NCBI RefSeq assembly: GCF_019904155.1
Contig: NZ_JAHCMB010000121.1
Coordinates: forward strand, 162,425-226,424
From: Paenibacillus sinensis
GTDB taxonomy: Bacteria; Bacillota; Bacilli; Paenibacillales; Paenibacillaceae
Reading direction: 5' to 3'
DNA: 64,000 bases
Shown piece by piece: positions 17,560 through 27,383 of this stretch. The notes below the pieces were generated by a model. That model worked only from the letters and a program-made list of their open reading frames with translations. It searched no databases and had not been told where the DNA came from. Within the stretch, counting starts at the first letter, position 1, and each line of letters opens with the position of its first letter. The translations under genes were made by a program, and so were the position numbers.

Positions 17560-17640
17560 ATGTATTCACTGATTTTGGGCATCGCGAGCGGCTCTGCCGT
17601 AATATCGGCAGCATTCGAAATCAGAGCAATCCAAACGTAA
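17560..17640 (+). CDS. Possible micro-ORF (26 residues)
   Basis: Begins MYSLILGIASGSAVISA after a good GGGAGAGG ribosome binding site with a short spacing. The first half is hydrophobic, like a tiny membrane or leader peptide. It ends 36 bases before the chemoreceptor start. No homologue is recognised. Confidence 0.28.
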   Translation: MYSLILGIASGSAVISAAFEIRAIQT

Positions 17641-17676
17641 ACACTGGGACAGAATCATAACATGGGAGTGATTGTG

Positions 17677-19263
17677 ATGAGATGGATTATGAATATGAGG
17701 ACCAGCGTCAAACTGATTACTTCGTTTTTAATTGTATCGGCTATTTTGGGTTTTGTGGGACTTTATGGCATCAGCAATTTGAGTAAAATGAACAATTCGC
17801 TTAGCGGCATGTATGACAACGGTCTGATTCCCGTTAAATCGGCTTTGACGGCGCAGGTTAGCTATACCCGGATGAGAGTGAACATCCGCGCTGCTTACAT
17901 CGCGGATACCAAGGAGAGTCTCGATAATGCAATAACCACCTATCAGGACGAATCGAAAACGGTGGAGAGCAGTATAGCGGAATTCAGAAAAACCAAAATG
18001 AGTGCGGAGTCACAAAAAATTCTCGAGCCTTTTGACGAGAAATGGGCGGAAGTCATCAGGCTGTATGATCAAGCCATGAAGCTTCGCCAAGATGGGCGAA
18101 ATGCAGAGATGAAGAGCCTGATCGATAATGAGATCTCCACAGTGGGGGATGAGGTCCGCCTGCTCCTCAATGAGCTGATCGATAACTCGGTAGCAGAGGG
18201 CGAACATACGAAGCGAGCGGGCAATGACCTGTTTTTTTCGTCCAGAAATATTACGATTATCGTTATTATTGCGGCCGTTATGATTTCTATCGGCATGGGG
18301 TATTTCATCTCCCGGATCATATCCAAGCCCTTATCCAAGGTGACCAAGCTGGTGAACGACGTAGGGAATGGAGATTTGCGCAGCACATTGGATATTGACT
18401 CGAAGGATGAGGTCGGACAGCTGGCTACGGGTATGAATGCCATGGTCCACAATCTTCGCGGGATGGTTGGAAATATTCTTGCGCATTCCCAGAGCCTTGC
18501 GGCGTCGTCGCAGCAAATATCCGCAAGTGCCGAAGAAATCGCCCACGGCAATGACAGCCAGGCGAGAGAGGCCAGAATGATCAGCGAACTGTTCGGCGAA
18601 TTATCCACCGCCGTTCATTCCGTCGCTCAAAATACCGAGGTTGCTTCGGAGCTGTCGGTTCAAGCGGCCAAGGCCGCCGAAGAAGGCAACGGCATTATTC
18701 AGTTGTCCAACTCCAGCATGCAGGTCGTAAGCCAGCAAATGACTCGTCTTGAAGATGATTCGCAGAAGATCGGCGAAATTATCGAGGTGATTGAGGATAT
18801 TGCGGAACAGACCAATCTGCTCGCGCTCAACGCGGCAATTGAGGCCGCCCGTGCGGGAGAACAGGGCCGCGGATTTGCAGTGGTGGCCGATGAGGTTCGC
18901 AAGCTGGCGGAGCGCAGCGGCGAGGCGACCAAGCAGATTACCAAAATCATCAAAGGCATGCAGGAGAATACACGGTCCAGTGTGAGCTCGGTGCAGGAAA
19001 GCGCGGACCTGTCCGAACGTACCGCGGAATCCTTCCAGCGCATCGTATCCTTTGTCAATGATAACGGACAGAAGGTTATGGAAATCGCTGCAGCGAGTGA
19101 GGAGCAGGCGGCCCAGACTACAACCGTATTGTCGGCGGTGGAAAATATTTCATCAGCCACGGAGGAGGCTGCGGCAAGCAGCCAGGAGATGGCGGCCACT
19201 TCCCAGTCGCTGGCTCATCTCGCCGGTGAGCTGCAGTCTTCGGTATCCACTTTTAAAATTTGA
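17677..19263 (+). CDS. Methyl-accepting chemotaxis protein
   Basis: A 528-residue transmembrane chemoreceptor. TM1 ~residues 12-34; an extracellular four-helix-bundle sensor ~35-185 ([22 protein letters not shown] region); TM2 ~190-212; HAMP ~213-265; cytoplasmic signalling helices to the end, with the conserved tip [19 protein letters not shown] that contacts CheA and CheW. The start at 17677 is preferred because GGGAGTG is 6 bases upstream; ATG 17662 lies before that site. CCCGATAT at 17529-17536 resembles a SigD (motility) -10, but no matching -35 is seen. It is alone, with no che genes nearby. Confidence 0.93.
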   Translation: MRWIMNMRTSVKLITSFLIVSAILGFVGLYGISNLSKMNNSLSGMYDNGLIPVKSALTAQVSYTRMRVNIRAAYIADTKESLDNAITTYQDESKTVESSIAEFRKTKMSAESQKILEPFDEKWAEVIRLYDQAMKLRQDGRNAEMKSLIDNEISTVGDEVRLLLNELIDNSVAEGEHTKRAGNDLFFSSRNITIIVIIAAVMISIGMGYFISRIISKPLSKVTKLVNDVGNGDLRSTLDIDSKDEVGQLATGMNAMVHNLRGMVGNILAHSQSLAASSQQISASAEEIAHGNDSQAREARMISELFGELSTAVHSVAQNTEVASELSVQAAKAAEEGNGIIQLSNSSMQVVSQQMTRLEDDSQKIGEIIEVIEDIAEQTNLLALNAAIEAARAGEQGRGFAVVADEVRKLAERSGEATKQITKIIKGMQENTRSSVSSVQESADLSERTAESFQRIVSFVNDNGQKVMEIAAASEEQAAQTTTVLSAVENISSATEEAAASSQEMAATSQSLAHLAGELQSSVSTFKI

Positions 19264-19480
19264 CCTGAAGATGGCCGATGGCCCATATCTGCGTAATCCG
19301 AGGGATGAGTGGCAGGATGAAATTGGATGCACGGATTGTCGCAAATTCCTCATTGTTGATGAGTTCTTGTTCGCCAAGAGTGCCGGCGATATATTTGTGG
19401 AATACGGATTTAAGCTTGCGGGGCAGTAAGCCCTTAAATAATGGCAGGGCTCTATGGATCGCTATGCACGCTTTCGTCAA
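19253..19480 (-). pseudogene. Possible remnant of an unrecognised gene
   Basis: A 75-residue minus-strand reading frame (GLLPRKLKSVFHKY, GTLGEQELINNEEF) whose composition looks protein-like, but which has no good ribosome binding site and runs into the 3' end of the chemoreceptor gene. I cannot assign it to a family. It may be a decayed fragment or chance. Confidence 0.25.
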
Positions 19481-19498
19481 CGATATAGAAGATAACAG

Positions 19499-19526
19499 AC
19501 TGTTCCGTCAATCGGGACAGTTTTTA
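19499..19526 (+). terminator. Rho-independent terminator
   Basis: ACTGTTCCG pairs with CGGGACAGT (one G-U pair), followed by five T. It lies 236 bases after the chemoreceptor stop. The rest of the gap to 19756 shows no gene. Confidence 0.7.
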
Positions 19527-19756
19527 TCTGTTCTCAGCGGCAATATGAATTCCATATTCTTATATGGATTATACTTTATCTTATATTTATTAAGGATTTA
19601 AGGGGAGTTACAATGTACGTATCATTATATGCGTCATATATGTCTGAATCGCAGAGGCTTGATTGACAACCGGCACCGCAGCGCGTTTCAGGCCTGGGAT
19701 GGCTTCGCTCCACTCTGGAGCAAATGCCGTCAATAAACGCTATGGGGGGAAGGGTC

Positions 19757-20764
19757 ATGCCGGCCATTGTTGTGAAAGGACTAACCAAGCATTTTGAATA
19801 CTATGAGAAGGAAGCGGGACTCCGGAGTTCGGTCCAAAATCTGCTGTTTCGGAAAAAGCTGGTGCGCCGCTCGGTAGAGGACATTTCTTTTGAAATCGAG
19901 GAAGGAGAGGTTGTCGGGTTTCTGGGTCCCAACGGAGCCGGCAAGACAACGACGCTGAAGATGCTCTCTGGCATCCTGGTTCCGACTGCGGGTACCGCGC
20001 AGGTGAACGGGTTTATACCGTGGGAGAGAAAAAAAGCGTTTAAACTGAATTTTTCGATCGTTATGGGTCAAAAAAGCCAGCTGTGGTGGGATTTGCCCGC
20101 CAGCGAATCGCTACTGCTGAACAAGAAAATTTATGAACTGGACGATGCGAATTATCGCAGTACGCTGGATGAGCTGTCCGAGCTGCTTCAGGTGAAGCCG
20201 CTCCTTAATGTACAGGTCCGGCGTCTGTCACTGGGAGAGCGGATGAAGATTGAGCTGATTGCGGCGCTGATTCATAAACCGAAGATCATGTTCCTGGATG
20301 AACCGACGATCGGGCTTGATCTAATCTCGCAGAAAAATATCCGTTCCTTCATTAAAACCTACAGCAGACAGACGAAGACTACGATTATCCTGACCAGCCA
20401 CTATATGAACGATATCGAAGACTTATGTAAGCGTTCCATTATCATCAATAGGGGTTCTTTGGTGTATGATGGCGATTTATCGCGGCTTAATATGCAGGTC
20501 GGGGAGCGCAAGCGGATTCGGGTTCAATTCGAGCATGAAATAGGAAGAGAGGAACTAAGCAGGTACGGGCGTGTTGTTGAGTCTGAGCCCGGCCGGGCCG
20601 TGCTGGAAGTGCCCAAGCAGAATGTCCGCGAGAGCCTTCAGGCTATGCTGGGTCACCTGGCCGTGCAGGACTTCAATATTGAGGATTTGCCGGTAGAGGA
20701 AAGCCTGGCGGAGCTTTACAGGAAGGACGGTGAGGTGCATGAAGCCGACGGGCAAGTATGTTAG
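19757..20764 (+). CDS. ABC transporter ATPase (COG4586 type)
   Basis: A 335-residue cytoplasmic ATPase of an ABC-2 type transporter. Walker A GPNGAGKTT (~residue 56), Q-loop region MGQKSQLWWDLP, signature LSLGERMK, Walker B IMFLDEPTIGLD and H-loop TSHYMND are all present, followed by a C-terminal regulatory region. The LWWDLPA motif is typical of the COG4586 group, which pairs with COG4587 and COG3694 permeases exactly as found here. Start 19757 has a GGGGGGAAGGG upstream. It overlaps the next gene. Substrate unknown; export is likely. Confidence 0.9.
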   Translation: MPAIVVKGLTKHFEYYEKEAGLRSSVQNLLFRKKLVRRSVEDISFEIEEGEVVGFLGPNGAGKTTTLKMLSGILVPTAGTAQVNGFIPWERKKAFKLNFSIVMGQKSQLWWDLPASESLLLNKKIYELDDANYRSTLDELSELLQVKPLLNVQVRRLSLGERMKIELIAALIHKPKIMFLDEPTIGLDLISQKNIRSFIKTYSRQTKTTIILTSHYMNDIEDLCKRSIIINRGSLVYDGDLSRLNMQVGERKRIRVQFEHEIGREELSRYGRVVESEPGRAVLEVPKQNVRESLQAMLGHLAVQDFNIEDLPVEESLAELYRKDGEVHEADGQVC

Positions 20765-21548
20765 ATGCTATGTTCTGGGCATTCAGAACGCCATGGAGTA
20801 CCGTGCCGATTTCTGGCTCAGCATGGTCGGACAAATATTTCCGCTGCTCATTCAGGTGTTTCTATGGAAAGCGATTTTTGCAGCGTCGGATTCACAGCAG
20901 GTCTACGGGTACACCTATGATCAAATGATCGTCTATACTCTGATGGCGCTGGCAGTCGGCAAGGTGGTGTCCGGAGGCTTCGAATATGAAATTGCCGCAG
21001 ATATCAAAAATGGAGGACTCAGCAAATTCATTGTGCAGCCGGTCAGCTATTTCGGATACCGGGTCAGCAGCTTTTATGGCGGTAAAACGGTGCAGCTTCT
21101 GTTCTTCGGGATAATCGTCACGGCGGCGCTCGGCGGAGTCGCACTGTTCGGAGAGCTGCCGCTGACCGGGGGATCGGCCCTGCTGTTTATACCTTCGGTT
21201 CTGATGGGCATCATTCTGAACGGGATGATCTTTTATCTGCTCAGCCTGCTGGCCTTCTGGATCACGGAGGTGTGGGCGGTGTTTCTCGGCTTTAATGTGC
21301 TGTCCAATATTCTGAGCGGCGGCGTGTTCCCGCTTGATGTGTTCGGCCCTACGGCGAACCGCGTCTTCGGCTGGCTGCCGTTTCGGTATACGATCTATTT
21401 CCCGATCAATGTTCTGAACGGCAAGCTGTCTCTGCATGAGGTGCTTGCAGGTCTCGGCTGGCAGGCGGTATGGACGGTAATCGTGATCCTGCTGGCGGTC
21501 AGCTGCTGGCGGCACGGGCTCAACCGGTATGTGGGGATCGGAGGATGA
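20739..21548 (+). CDS. ABC-2 type permease (COG4587 type)
   Basis: A 269-residue membrane protein with about six helices (for example MVGQIFPLLIQVFLWKAIF, LLFFGIIVTAALGGVALF, VWTVIVILLAVSCW). It overlaps the end of the ATPase gene by 26 bases, so translation is coupled. An in-frame GTG at 20730 is an alternative start. Its stop overlaps the next gene region (ATGATGGGC). First of the two permease halves. Confidence 0.85.
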   Translation: MKPTGKYVRCYVLGIQNAMEYRADFWLSMVGQIFPLLIQVFLWKAIFAASDSQQVYGYTYDQMIVYTLMALAVGKVVSGGFEYEIAADIKNGGLSKFIVQPVSYFGYRVSSFYGGKTVQLLFFGIIVTAALGGVALFGELPLTGGSALLFIPSVLMGIILNGMIFYLLSLLAFWITEVWAVFLGFNVLSNILSGGVFPLDVFGPTANRVFGWLPFRYTIYFPINVLNGKLSLHEVLAGLGWQAVWTVIVILLAVSCWRHGLNRYVGIGG

Positions 21549-21553
21549 TGGGC

Positions 21554-22363
21554 ATGAATGCAATGAAAGAGATCATCAAGCATCTTCAGATATTCGGATT
21601 GTTTATTAAAAATTGTCTGATCGCCCAGATGGAGTATCGATTGAATTTTGTCATCGGCATCCTGACAGAGAGCGCGTTCTCCATAGCCAAGCTGTTGTAT
21701 GTTATCGTGATCTATGGGGCCGGCGTCGATATTAACGGGCTGTCTCCGGATCAGGTCCTGCTGTTCATTGGAACGTACATGCTGATGACGGCGATCTATA
21801 CGATGTTCTTCATGGAAAATTTCTTTCAGTTGTCGGAGCATGTGCGCAGCGGGTCGCTGGATATGTTCCTTACCAAGCCGGTGTCCGTGCAGTTCATGGC
21901 AACCTTAAGACGCGTCAATTTCGCTTATCCGATTCCGAATCTGCTGGTCGGCTCAGCCATGGTATTGACAGCGAAGCATCGAATGGCGCTGGAGGTTACC
22001 CCATCGGCTCTGGCTCTGTATTTGCTGCTGATTGCAAGCGGTACGCTGCTGATGTACGCGCTGTTTCTGCTCCCGCAGCTTCTAACCTTCTTCATTGTCA
22101 AGACGCAGTCCGTAATCGAGATCGCGGATAAGCTGTGGGATTTCAATAATATGCCCATGCTCATCTATAACAAATGGATTCAGCGTGCGGGCATTTTCCT
22201 CCTGCCCATCTTTGTCATAACAAACTTTCCGGCGATGGCTCTCCTGGAAAGGCTGAGCGGCGCCTATGCCGTGTGGGGGTTCATCGTGCCGGTTCTTCTG
22301 TTCGCGTTAACGCGGAAGGCCTGGGTCTTCTGCCTGAAGCGATACAGCAGCGCCAGCAGCTAG
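21554..22363 (+). CDS. ABC-2 type permease (COG3694 type)
   Basis: A 269-residue membrane protein with about six helices and the sequence FFQLSEHVRSGSLDMFLTKPVS, a pattern shared by this permease family. GGAGG at 21540-21544 gives a spacing of 9 to ATG 21554; ATG 21545 would be too close. It forms a transporter with the two preceding genes. The same transcript may continue into the ABC exporter pair, as no terminator with a T run is seen in the following 190 bases. Confidence 0.85.
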   Translation: MNAMKEIIKHLQIFGLFIKNCLIAQMEYRLNFVIGILTESAFSIAKLLYVIVIYGAGVDINGLSPDQVLLFIGTYMLMTAIYTMFFMENFFQLSEHVRSGSLDMFLTKPVSVQFMATLRRVNFAYPIPNLLVGSAMVLTAKHRMALEVTPSALALYLLLIASGTLLMYALFLLPQLLTFFIVKTQSVIEIADKLWDFNNMPMLIYNKWIQRAGIFLLPIFVITNFPAMALLERLSGAYAVWGFIVPVLLFALTRKAWVFCLKRYSSASS

Positions 22364-22559
22364 GCTGACCTGCTGCCGGATGATTATGCTGGCAGATGGC
22401 CGACCTGGCGCCGGCTGATTATACCGGCGTATGCCGTCGGATGAGCGAACTGGCGAGGCATGCAAGGAGGCGGCTCCAAGGCTTTTTCGTCTGAATTCAT
22501 GTTTGAACGGACATTTCTTTTGCCGTATGATGAAGGAACGGAAAGGGAGGGGAGCATTA

Positions 22560-24316
22560 TTGGAAGGACGATCATTGCTTGCCGGCCAGATCAGGAGTCA
22601 TCTGCCTATGTATCTTACGGCCGTTATCTTCTTGGCGGCCGCCAATGTCACTTACGCTAACTTCCCGAGGGTGCTGGGCCGTTTTACGGACAGTCTGGAG
22701 CGGGGCGGGCTGAGCCGGGAGGCCATTCTTACGTACAGCCTGGCCCTTGCCTTAATCGCGGTCGTCTACGGAGGCTGCTTCGGACTCGGGCAGTATATCA
22801 ATCACCGACTTGGAAGGCAGTTTGAGTATCAGACCCGGCAGCTGCTGTTCCGCCATTTTACCACTTTAAGCGAGTCTTTTTACTCCCGGAACGGGACAGG
22901 GAAGCTGCTGAGCTATTTTATGAATGACGTCACGACTGTAAGGGAATCCATCGCCAATGGACTCAACCAGATGACCAATGCCTCGGTGCTGCTGATCTCC
23001 GTTATCGTGATGATGAGCATAAGCGGGATTCCGCCGCTGCTCATCTTTGTCTGCCTGCTTCCACTGCTGGCAATTCCCGTGCTGGTCGTCTGTCTCGGTC
23101 CCCGCATCCGGGAGCGCTCGGGCAAGGTGCAGGAGGCGCTGGCCGCAATGACGGAATCCGCGGAGGAGCAGTTCGAAGGGATCAAGGTGACGAAGACCTT
23201 CGCCGCCGAGGATGTGGCGAGAGCGCGCTTCGGAAGTACGGTGGAGACAATCCGGGAGAATCAATTGTCCCTGGTGCGGATGTCATCGCTGTTCCAGGCG
23301 CTGCTGCCTTTTACGGGCGCGGCTTCACTGGCGCTGTCCATCGGCTTCGGGGGCTATCTGGTCACCCGGGGAGAGCTTACGCTCGGAAGCTTTGTTGCGC
23401 TGACGCTGTACCTGCGCATGATCATGAACCCGCTGCAGCTGATCGGCAACGTGATCAACTTCATGCAGCGCTCCAGAGCGTCGCTGGACCGGCTTAACCG
23501 GCTGCTGGGAACCCTGCCGGACATCCGGGAGGCCGAGCATCCTCGGATGTTGGACGGCCGAACGCCGGAAATCGAAATCCGGAATTTGACTTTTACGTAT
23601 CCGGAAGCGGCGAAGCCTTCTCTGGAAGGCTTGACGTTCTCGCTGAAGGCGGGCGAAACGCTGGGCATTATCGGCCGGACGGGGAGTGGCAAGACGACGC
23701 TTATCAAGCTGCTGCTTCGGGTATACGACCCGCCGTACGGAACGGTCTTTATCGGCGGCAGCGATATTCGCGGGCTGTCCCTGCGCAGCCTGCGCACGAA
23801 AGTCGCCTATGTCCCGCAGGACGGCTTCCTGTTCAGTACGACGATCCGGGATAATATTGCATTCTCGGACCGGGCCATGGATCTGGACGAAGTGGAGGAA
23901 GCTTCCCGGCTGGCGGAGATTCACGGAAGTATATCTGAGTTTCCGGGTCGGTATGAGACGAAATTGGGAGAACGGGGGCTGACGCTGTCCGGCGGTCAGC
24001 GCCAGCGCACCGCGCTTGCCCGTGGCCTCATTAAGGATGCGCCGGTTCTGCTGCAGACGACAGCGTCAGCGCGGTCGATGCGGTGACGGAGACGCGGATT
24101 CTGGCCAATCTGCGGAAGGTGCGGAAGGGGAAGACCACGATTGTGGTCGCCCACCGCATCAGCGCCGTCCGCCATGCCGACCGGATTATCGTTCTGGAAG
24201 AAGGACGTATTGTCGAAAGCGGGAATCATGAATCGCTGCTTGCCGCCGGAGGGCGCTACGCCGAGCTTCTTGCCATCCAGGAGGGAGGAGACCGCAATGG
24301 CTCAGACCCGTCTTAA
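22560..24316 (+). pseudogene. ABC exporter subunit with frameshift in Walker B
   Basis: A fused membrane-ATPase half-transporter similar to the BmrC/YheI class. Six membrane helices, Walker A GRTGSGKTT and signature LSGGQRQRTALARG are intact, but near 24054-24056 the frame shifts: [10 protein letters not shown] is followed by a wrong-frame tail that stops at 24086, while [14 protein letters not shown], the H-loop and the C-terminus continue in another frame to 24316. One base appears lost compared with the expected reading. The start is TTG 22560, behind GGGAGGGGAG. The DDS Walker B (Asp for the catalytic Glu) is normal for the degenerate half of such heterodimers. It may be a true mutation or a sequence error. 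Confidence 0.85.
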
Positions 24317-26174
24317 GGAATCCGGGAAGAACGCCCCTGATCCTTCGCGCCGGTCCGGTGCGGCAGGTACACGTTCGGAGAGAAGCCAGGCGCTCGGCAT
24401 TCTGCTCTCCTATGCGAAGCCCGAGCGTGCAAGCCTGCTGGGAGTCGCGGGCTGCTCCCTCTTCGCGATCTCGGCGGATCTTCTTCAGCCGCTGCTGATG
24501 AAGTTCGCGATTGACGAGCGGGTGCTATTCGGCCGGCACGGCCTCCGCACCCTGCTTCTGCTCGCCGCAGCCTATCTGCTGCTGGCGGCGGTGAGCGTGC
24601 TGTTCGCCTATTTGCAGGCGAACCTGCTGCAGCGCACCGGGCAGACGATCGTCGCCCGGCTGCGGGGGGACCTGTTCCGGCATATTACGGATCAGTCGAT
24701 GTCCTTCTTCGATCGGAACGCCAGCGGCAGCCTCGTTACGAACGAGTCGAGCGATACGGAGACGATCAACCAGTTCTTCACCCAGGTGCTGCTCAGTCTG
24801 ATCCGGGACACCATGTCACTGGTCCTCATTATCGGATTCATGTTCGCCCTGGATGCCCGGCTTGCGCTGTACTGTCTGCTGCTGCTTCCGCTGATCGCCG
24901 CGATAGCCATCGCCTTCCGGGCGTATCTGCGCAGGACCTACCAGGAGAGCCGCTCCCGTCTGTCCCGCCTGATCGCATTTACGGCGGAGAATCTCTCCGG
25001 CATGAGTCTCATTCAGGCGTTCCATCAGGAGAAGGAGCAGACCCGGAGGTTCACGGAGTATAATGGCGGCTACCTGGCGGCCAATCTCAGAGAGGTGCGC
25101 GGCTCGGTGCTGTTCAACCGCTCGTTCGATATTCTGGGCAATCTGTCCGTCGCCTTCGTCGTCTGGATTGGCGGTATTGCAGTGCTGAAAGGCAGAGTGG
25201 AGTTCGGCGTGCTGTACGCCTTCATCAGCTACATCCGGCAGTTCTTCCAGCCGATCAACCAGATTACCCAGCAGTGGAACACGCTGCAGTCCACGCTCGT
25301 CTCGGTGGACCGGCTGCAGCGGATCTTCGCCATGGAGTCGGAGGTGCAAGATCCCGAGCCGTCCCAATCCGTGTCCCTGACCAAAGGGAGCATCCAGGGA
25401 CAGGTCGATTTCAACAATATCTCCTTCTCCTATACGAAGGGACAGGAGGTGCTGCACGGCCTTGACCTGCATATCCGGCCGGGCGAGTTCATCGGGATTG
25501 TCGGCACGACGGGAGCGGGCAAAAGCTCGCTCGTCAACCTGCTGACCCGCTTCTATGATGTGAACGAAGGCAGCATCCGGATTGACGGTGCGGATATCCG
25601 CCTGCTGCCGCAGGAGAAGCTGCACCGGATCGTCGGACTCGTGCAGCAGGAACCTTACCTCTACTCCGGAACCATTGTCGACAATGTGCGGATGTTCCGC
25701 GAGGAGGTGAGCCGGGAGGAGGTCATCCGGGCCTGCCGGCGGGTTGGCGCTCATTCCAGAATTGAGCGCCTCCGCGGCGGCTACGATACCCGGCTCTCCG
25801 ATAAGGGCAGCGGGCTGTCGGCCGGTGAACGCCAGCTAATCTCCTTCGCCCGCATTCTGGTCATGCAGCCGAAGATACTCATCCTCGATGAAGCGACGGC
25901 CCATCTGGATTCCCATACGGAACGGCTCATCCAGCGGGCCCTCGACGTAGTCTCGGAGGGGCGGACAACGCTGGTGATCGCCCATCGGCTGTCCACCGTC
26001 CAGCATGCCTCCCGCATTCTCGTTATGCGGGACGGCGTGATCGCCGAGGAGGGTGATCACGCGTCGCTGATGGCGCTCGGCGGATATTACGCCGAGCTGG
26101 TGCGCCATTCGCGGCAGGGAAGTGCAGAGACTCAGGCGGCAGCGGGCGGAGAGCCCAATTCATGGAGGAGATGA
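24297..26174 (+). CDS. ABC exporter subunit, catalytic half (BmrD/YheH type)
   Basis: A 625-residue fused membrane-ATPase subunit. Six helices (residues ~35-330), then an ATPase domain with Walker [11 protein letters not shown]-loop, signature [13 protein letters not shown], Walker [13 protein letters not shown] with the catalytic Glu, and H-loop. It forms a heterodimer with the preceding subunit, which would supply the degenerate site. ATG 24297 has GGAGGGAGGAG 6 bases upstream and overlaps the preceding gene's true end. If the partner is really broken, this subunit would lack its mate. Likely a drug, peptide or lipid exporter. Confidence 0.92.
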   Translation: MAQTRLKESGKNAPDPSRRSGAAGTRSERSQALGILLSYAKPERASLLGVAGCSLFAISADLLQPLLMKFAIDERVLFGRHGLRTLLLLAAAYLLLAAVSVLFAYLQANLLQRTGQTIVARLRGDLFRHITDQSMSFFDRNASGSLVTNESSDTETINQFFTQVLLSLIRDTMSLVLIIGFMFALDARLALYCLLLLPLIAAIAIAFRAYLRRTYQESRSRLSRLIAFTAENLSGMSLIQAFHQEKEQTRRFTEYNGGYLAANLREVRGSVLFNRSFDILGNLSVAFVVWIGGIAVLKGRVEFGVLYAFISYIRQFFQPINQITQQWNTLQSTLVSVDRLQRIFAMESEVQDPEPSQSVSLTKGSIQGQVDFNNISFSYTKGQEVLHGLDLHIRPGEFIGIVGTTGAGKSSLVNLLTRFYDVNEGSIRIDGADIRLLPQEKLHRIVGLVQQEPYLYSGTIVDNVRMFREEVSREEVIRACRRVGAHSRIERLRGGYDTRLSDKGSGLSAGERQLISFARILVMQPKILILDEATAHLDSHTERLIQRALDVVSEGRTTLVIAHRLSTVQHASRILVMRDGVIAEEGDHASLMALGGYYAELVRHSRQGSAETQAAAGGEPNSWRR

Positions 26175-27178
26175 ATGCTGTGGAAGCCAGGAAGCTCAAG
26201 ATATGCGTCTTTAATTACAGGGAGTTCGACGAAGCCAGGCATTTTCAGGAGATTGCCAGGGAACTGGGGATAGAGCTTGTCATTTGCCGGGAGGCCCCGA
26301 CCCTCTCTACGATCCATCTCGCCAAGGGGTGCTCCTGCGTCTCGATCATCACGACGCCTATGGACGCTGCGCTGATCGGCGAGCTGCATCGCTTGAACGT
26401 GACGATGATCTCAACTCGAACAGTCGGCTTCGATCATATTGACCTGAAGGCCGCCCGGGAACTGGGAATCCGGGTCAGCAATGCGACGTACGCTCCCGAG
26501 GGCGTGGCCGATTATACGATCATGCTGATGCTGATGGCGTCGCGGCAGATGAAGCGGATTATGGAACGGGCCCATATTCAGGACTTCTCGCTGGATGGGA
26601 TTCAGGGCCGGGATTTCGCCCGCATGACGATCGGCGTTATCGGCACCGGCCGGATCGGGCAGACGGTCATCCGCCATCTGTCGGGATTCGGCAATCCGCT
26701 GCTGGCCTATTCACTCTCGGAATCGGAGGAAGTGAAGAGGTACGCCACGTATGTCCCGTTGGAGGAGCTGCTACGGGAATCCGACCTGATCACGCTCCAT
26801 GCGCCGGTCGATGAGAGCAATTACCATATGATCAATGCCGATACGATCCCGAAGATGAAAAGAGGGGTTATCCTCGTTAATACCGCCCGTGGCGCGCTGA
26901 TCGATACAAAAGCGCTAATGGATGGGATCGAAAGCGGACAGATCGGGGCGGCGGCGCTGGACGTCATTGAGGATGAGACTTCCCTCTACTACCATGACCT
27001 GAAATCCAGCGTGCTGGGCCACCGCGATCTGGCTGTTCTCCGCAGCTATCCGAATGTGATCGTGACGCCCCATATGGCCTTTTATACGAACCAATCGGTA
27101 CAGGATATGGTATACGCTTCGCTGAAGAGCTGCGTATTGGAGGCGGAAGGCGCGGAGAATCCCTGGCGGGTCGTGTAG
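26171..27178 (+). CDS. D-2-hydroxyacid dehydrogenase, VanH / D-lactate dehydrogenase-like
   Basis: A 335-residue NAD-dependent enzyme that should reduce pyruvate or another 2-keto acid to the D-hydroxy acid. NAD-binding GVIGTGRIGQ (~residue 157), catalytic Arg in VNTARGALID, Glu in DVIEDE and His in VTPHMAFYT are present. MISTRTVGFDHID and VADYTIMLMLMA resemble VanH and its relatives. It starts in an ATGA overlap with the ABC exporter gene, so the two are co-translated; GTG 26180 is an alternative start. No VanA or VanX homologue is nearby, so glycopeptide resistance is not implied. A strong terminator follows. Confidence 0.85.
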   Translation: MNAVEARKLKICVFNYREFDEARHFQEIARELGIELVICREAPTLSTIHLAKGCSCVSIITTPMDAALIGELHRLNVTMISTRTVGFDHIDLKAARELGIRVSNATYAPEGVADYTIMLMLMASRQMKRIMERAHIQDFSLDGIQGRDFARMTIGVIGTGRIGQTVIRHLSGFGNPLLAYSLSESEEVKRYATYVPLEELLRESDLITLHAPVDESNYHMINADTIPKMKRGVILVNTARGALIDTKALMDGIESGQIGAAALDVIEDETSLYYHDLKSSVLGHRDLAVLRSYPNVIVTPHMAFYTNQSVQDMVYASLKSCVLEAEGAENPWRVV

Positions 27179-27240
27179 ACTGTAGACAAGACAGGCGGCA
27201 AATGCTCTGACGAATATGGATATGAAAGATATGAATGCTG

Positions 27241-27284
27241 AAAATCCCGATCATCCGGCTTGCCGGACCGATCGGGATTTTTTG
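27241..27284 (+). terminator. Rho-independent terminator
   Basis: AAATCCCGATC and GATCGGGATTT arms with an inner CCGG-CTTG-CCGG, then T6; ends the transporter-dehydrogenase unit. Confidence 0.9.
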
Positions 27285-27383
27285 CCTGGAAATATAAGAA
27301 TGCATAGGCTTCGGCTTAACGCCAAAGAGGACGCAGGTGTTAACCTTGCGGAGAACCGGTGAGCTTTATAATTCTGTACTCAC

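Noticed and set aside
26171..27178. Vancomycin-resistance cluster
   Set aside because: Only a VanH-like dehydrogenase is present; no D-Ala-D-Lac ligase or VanX dipeptidase gene is nearby.
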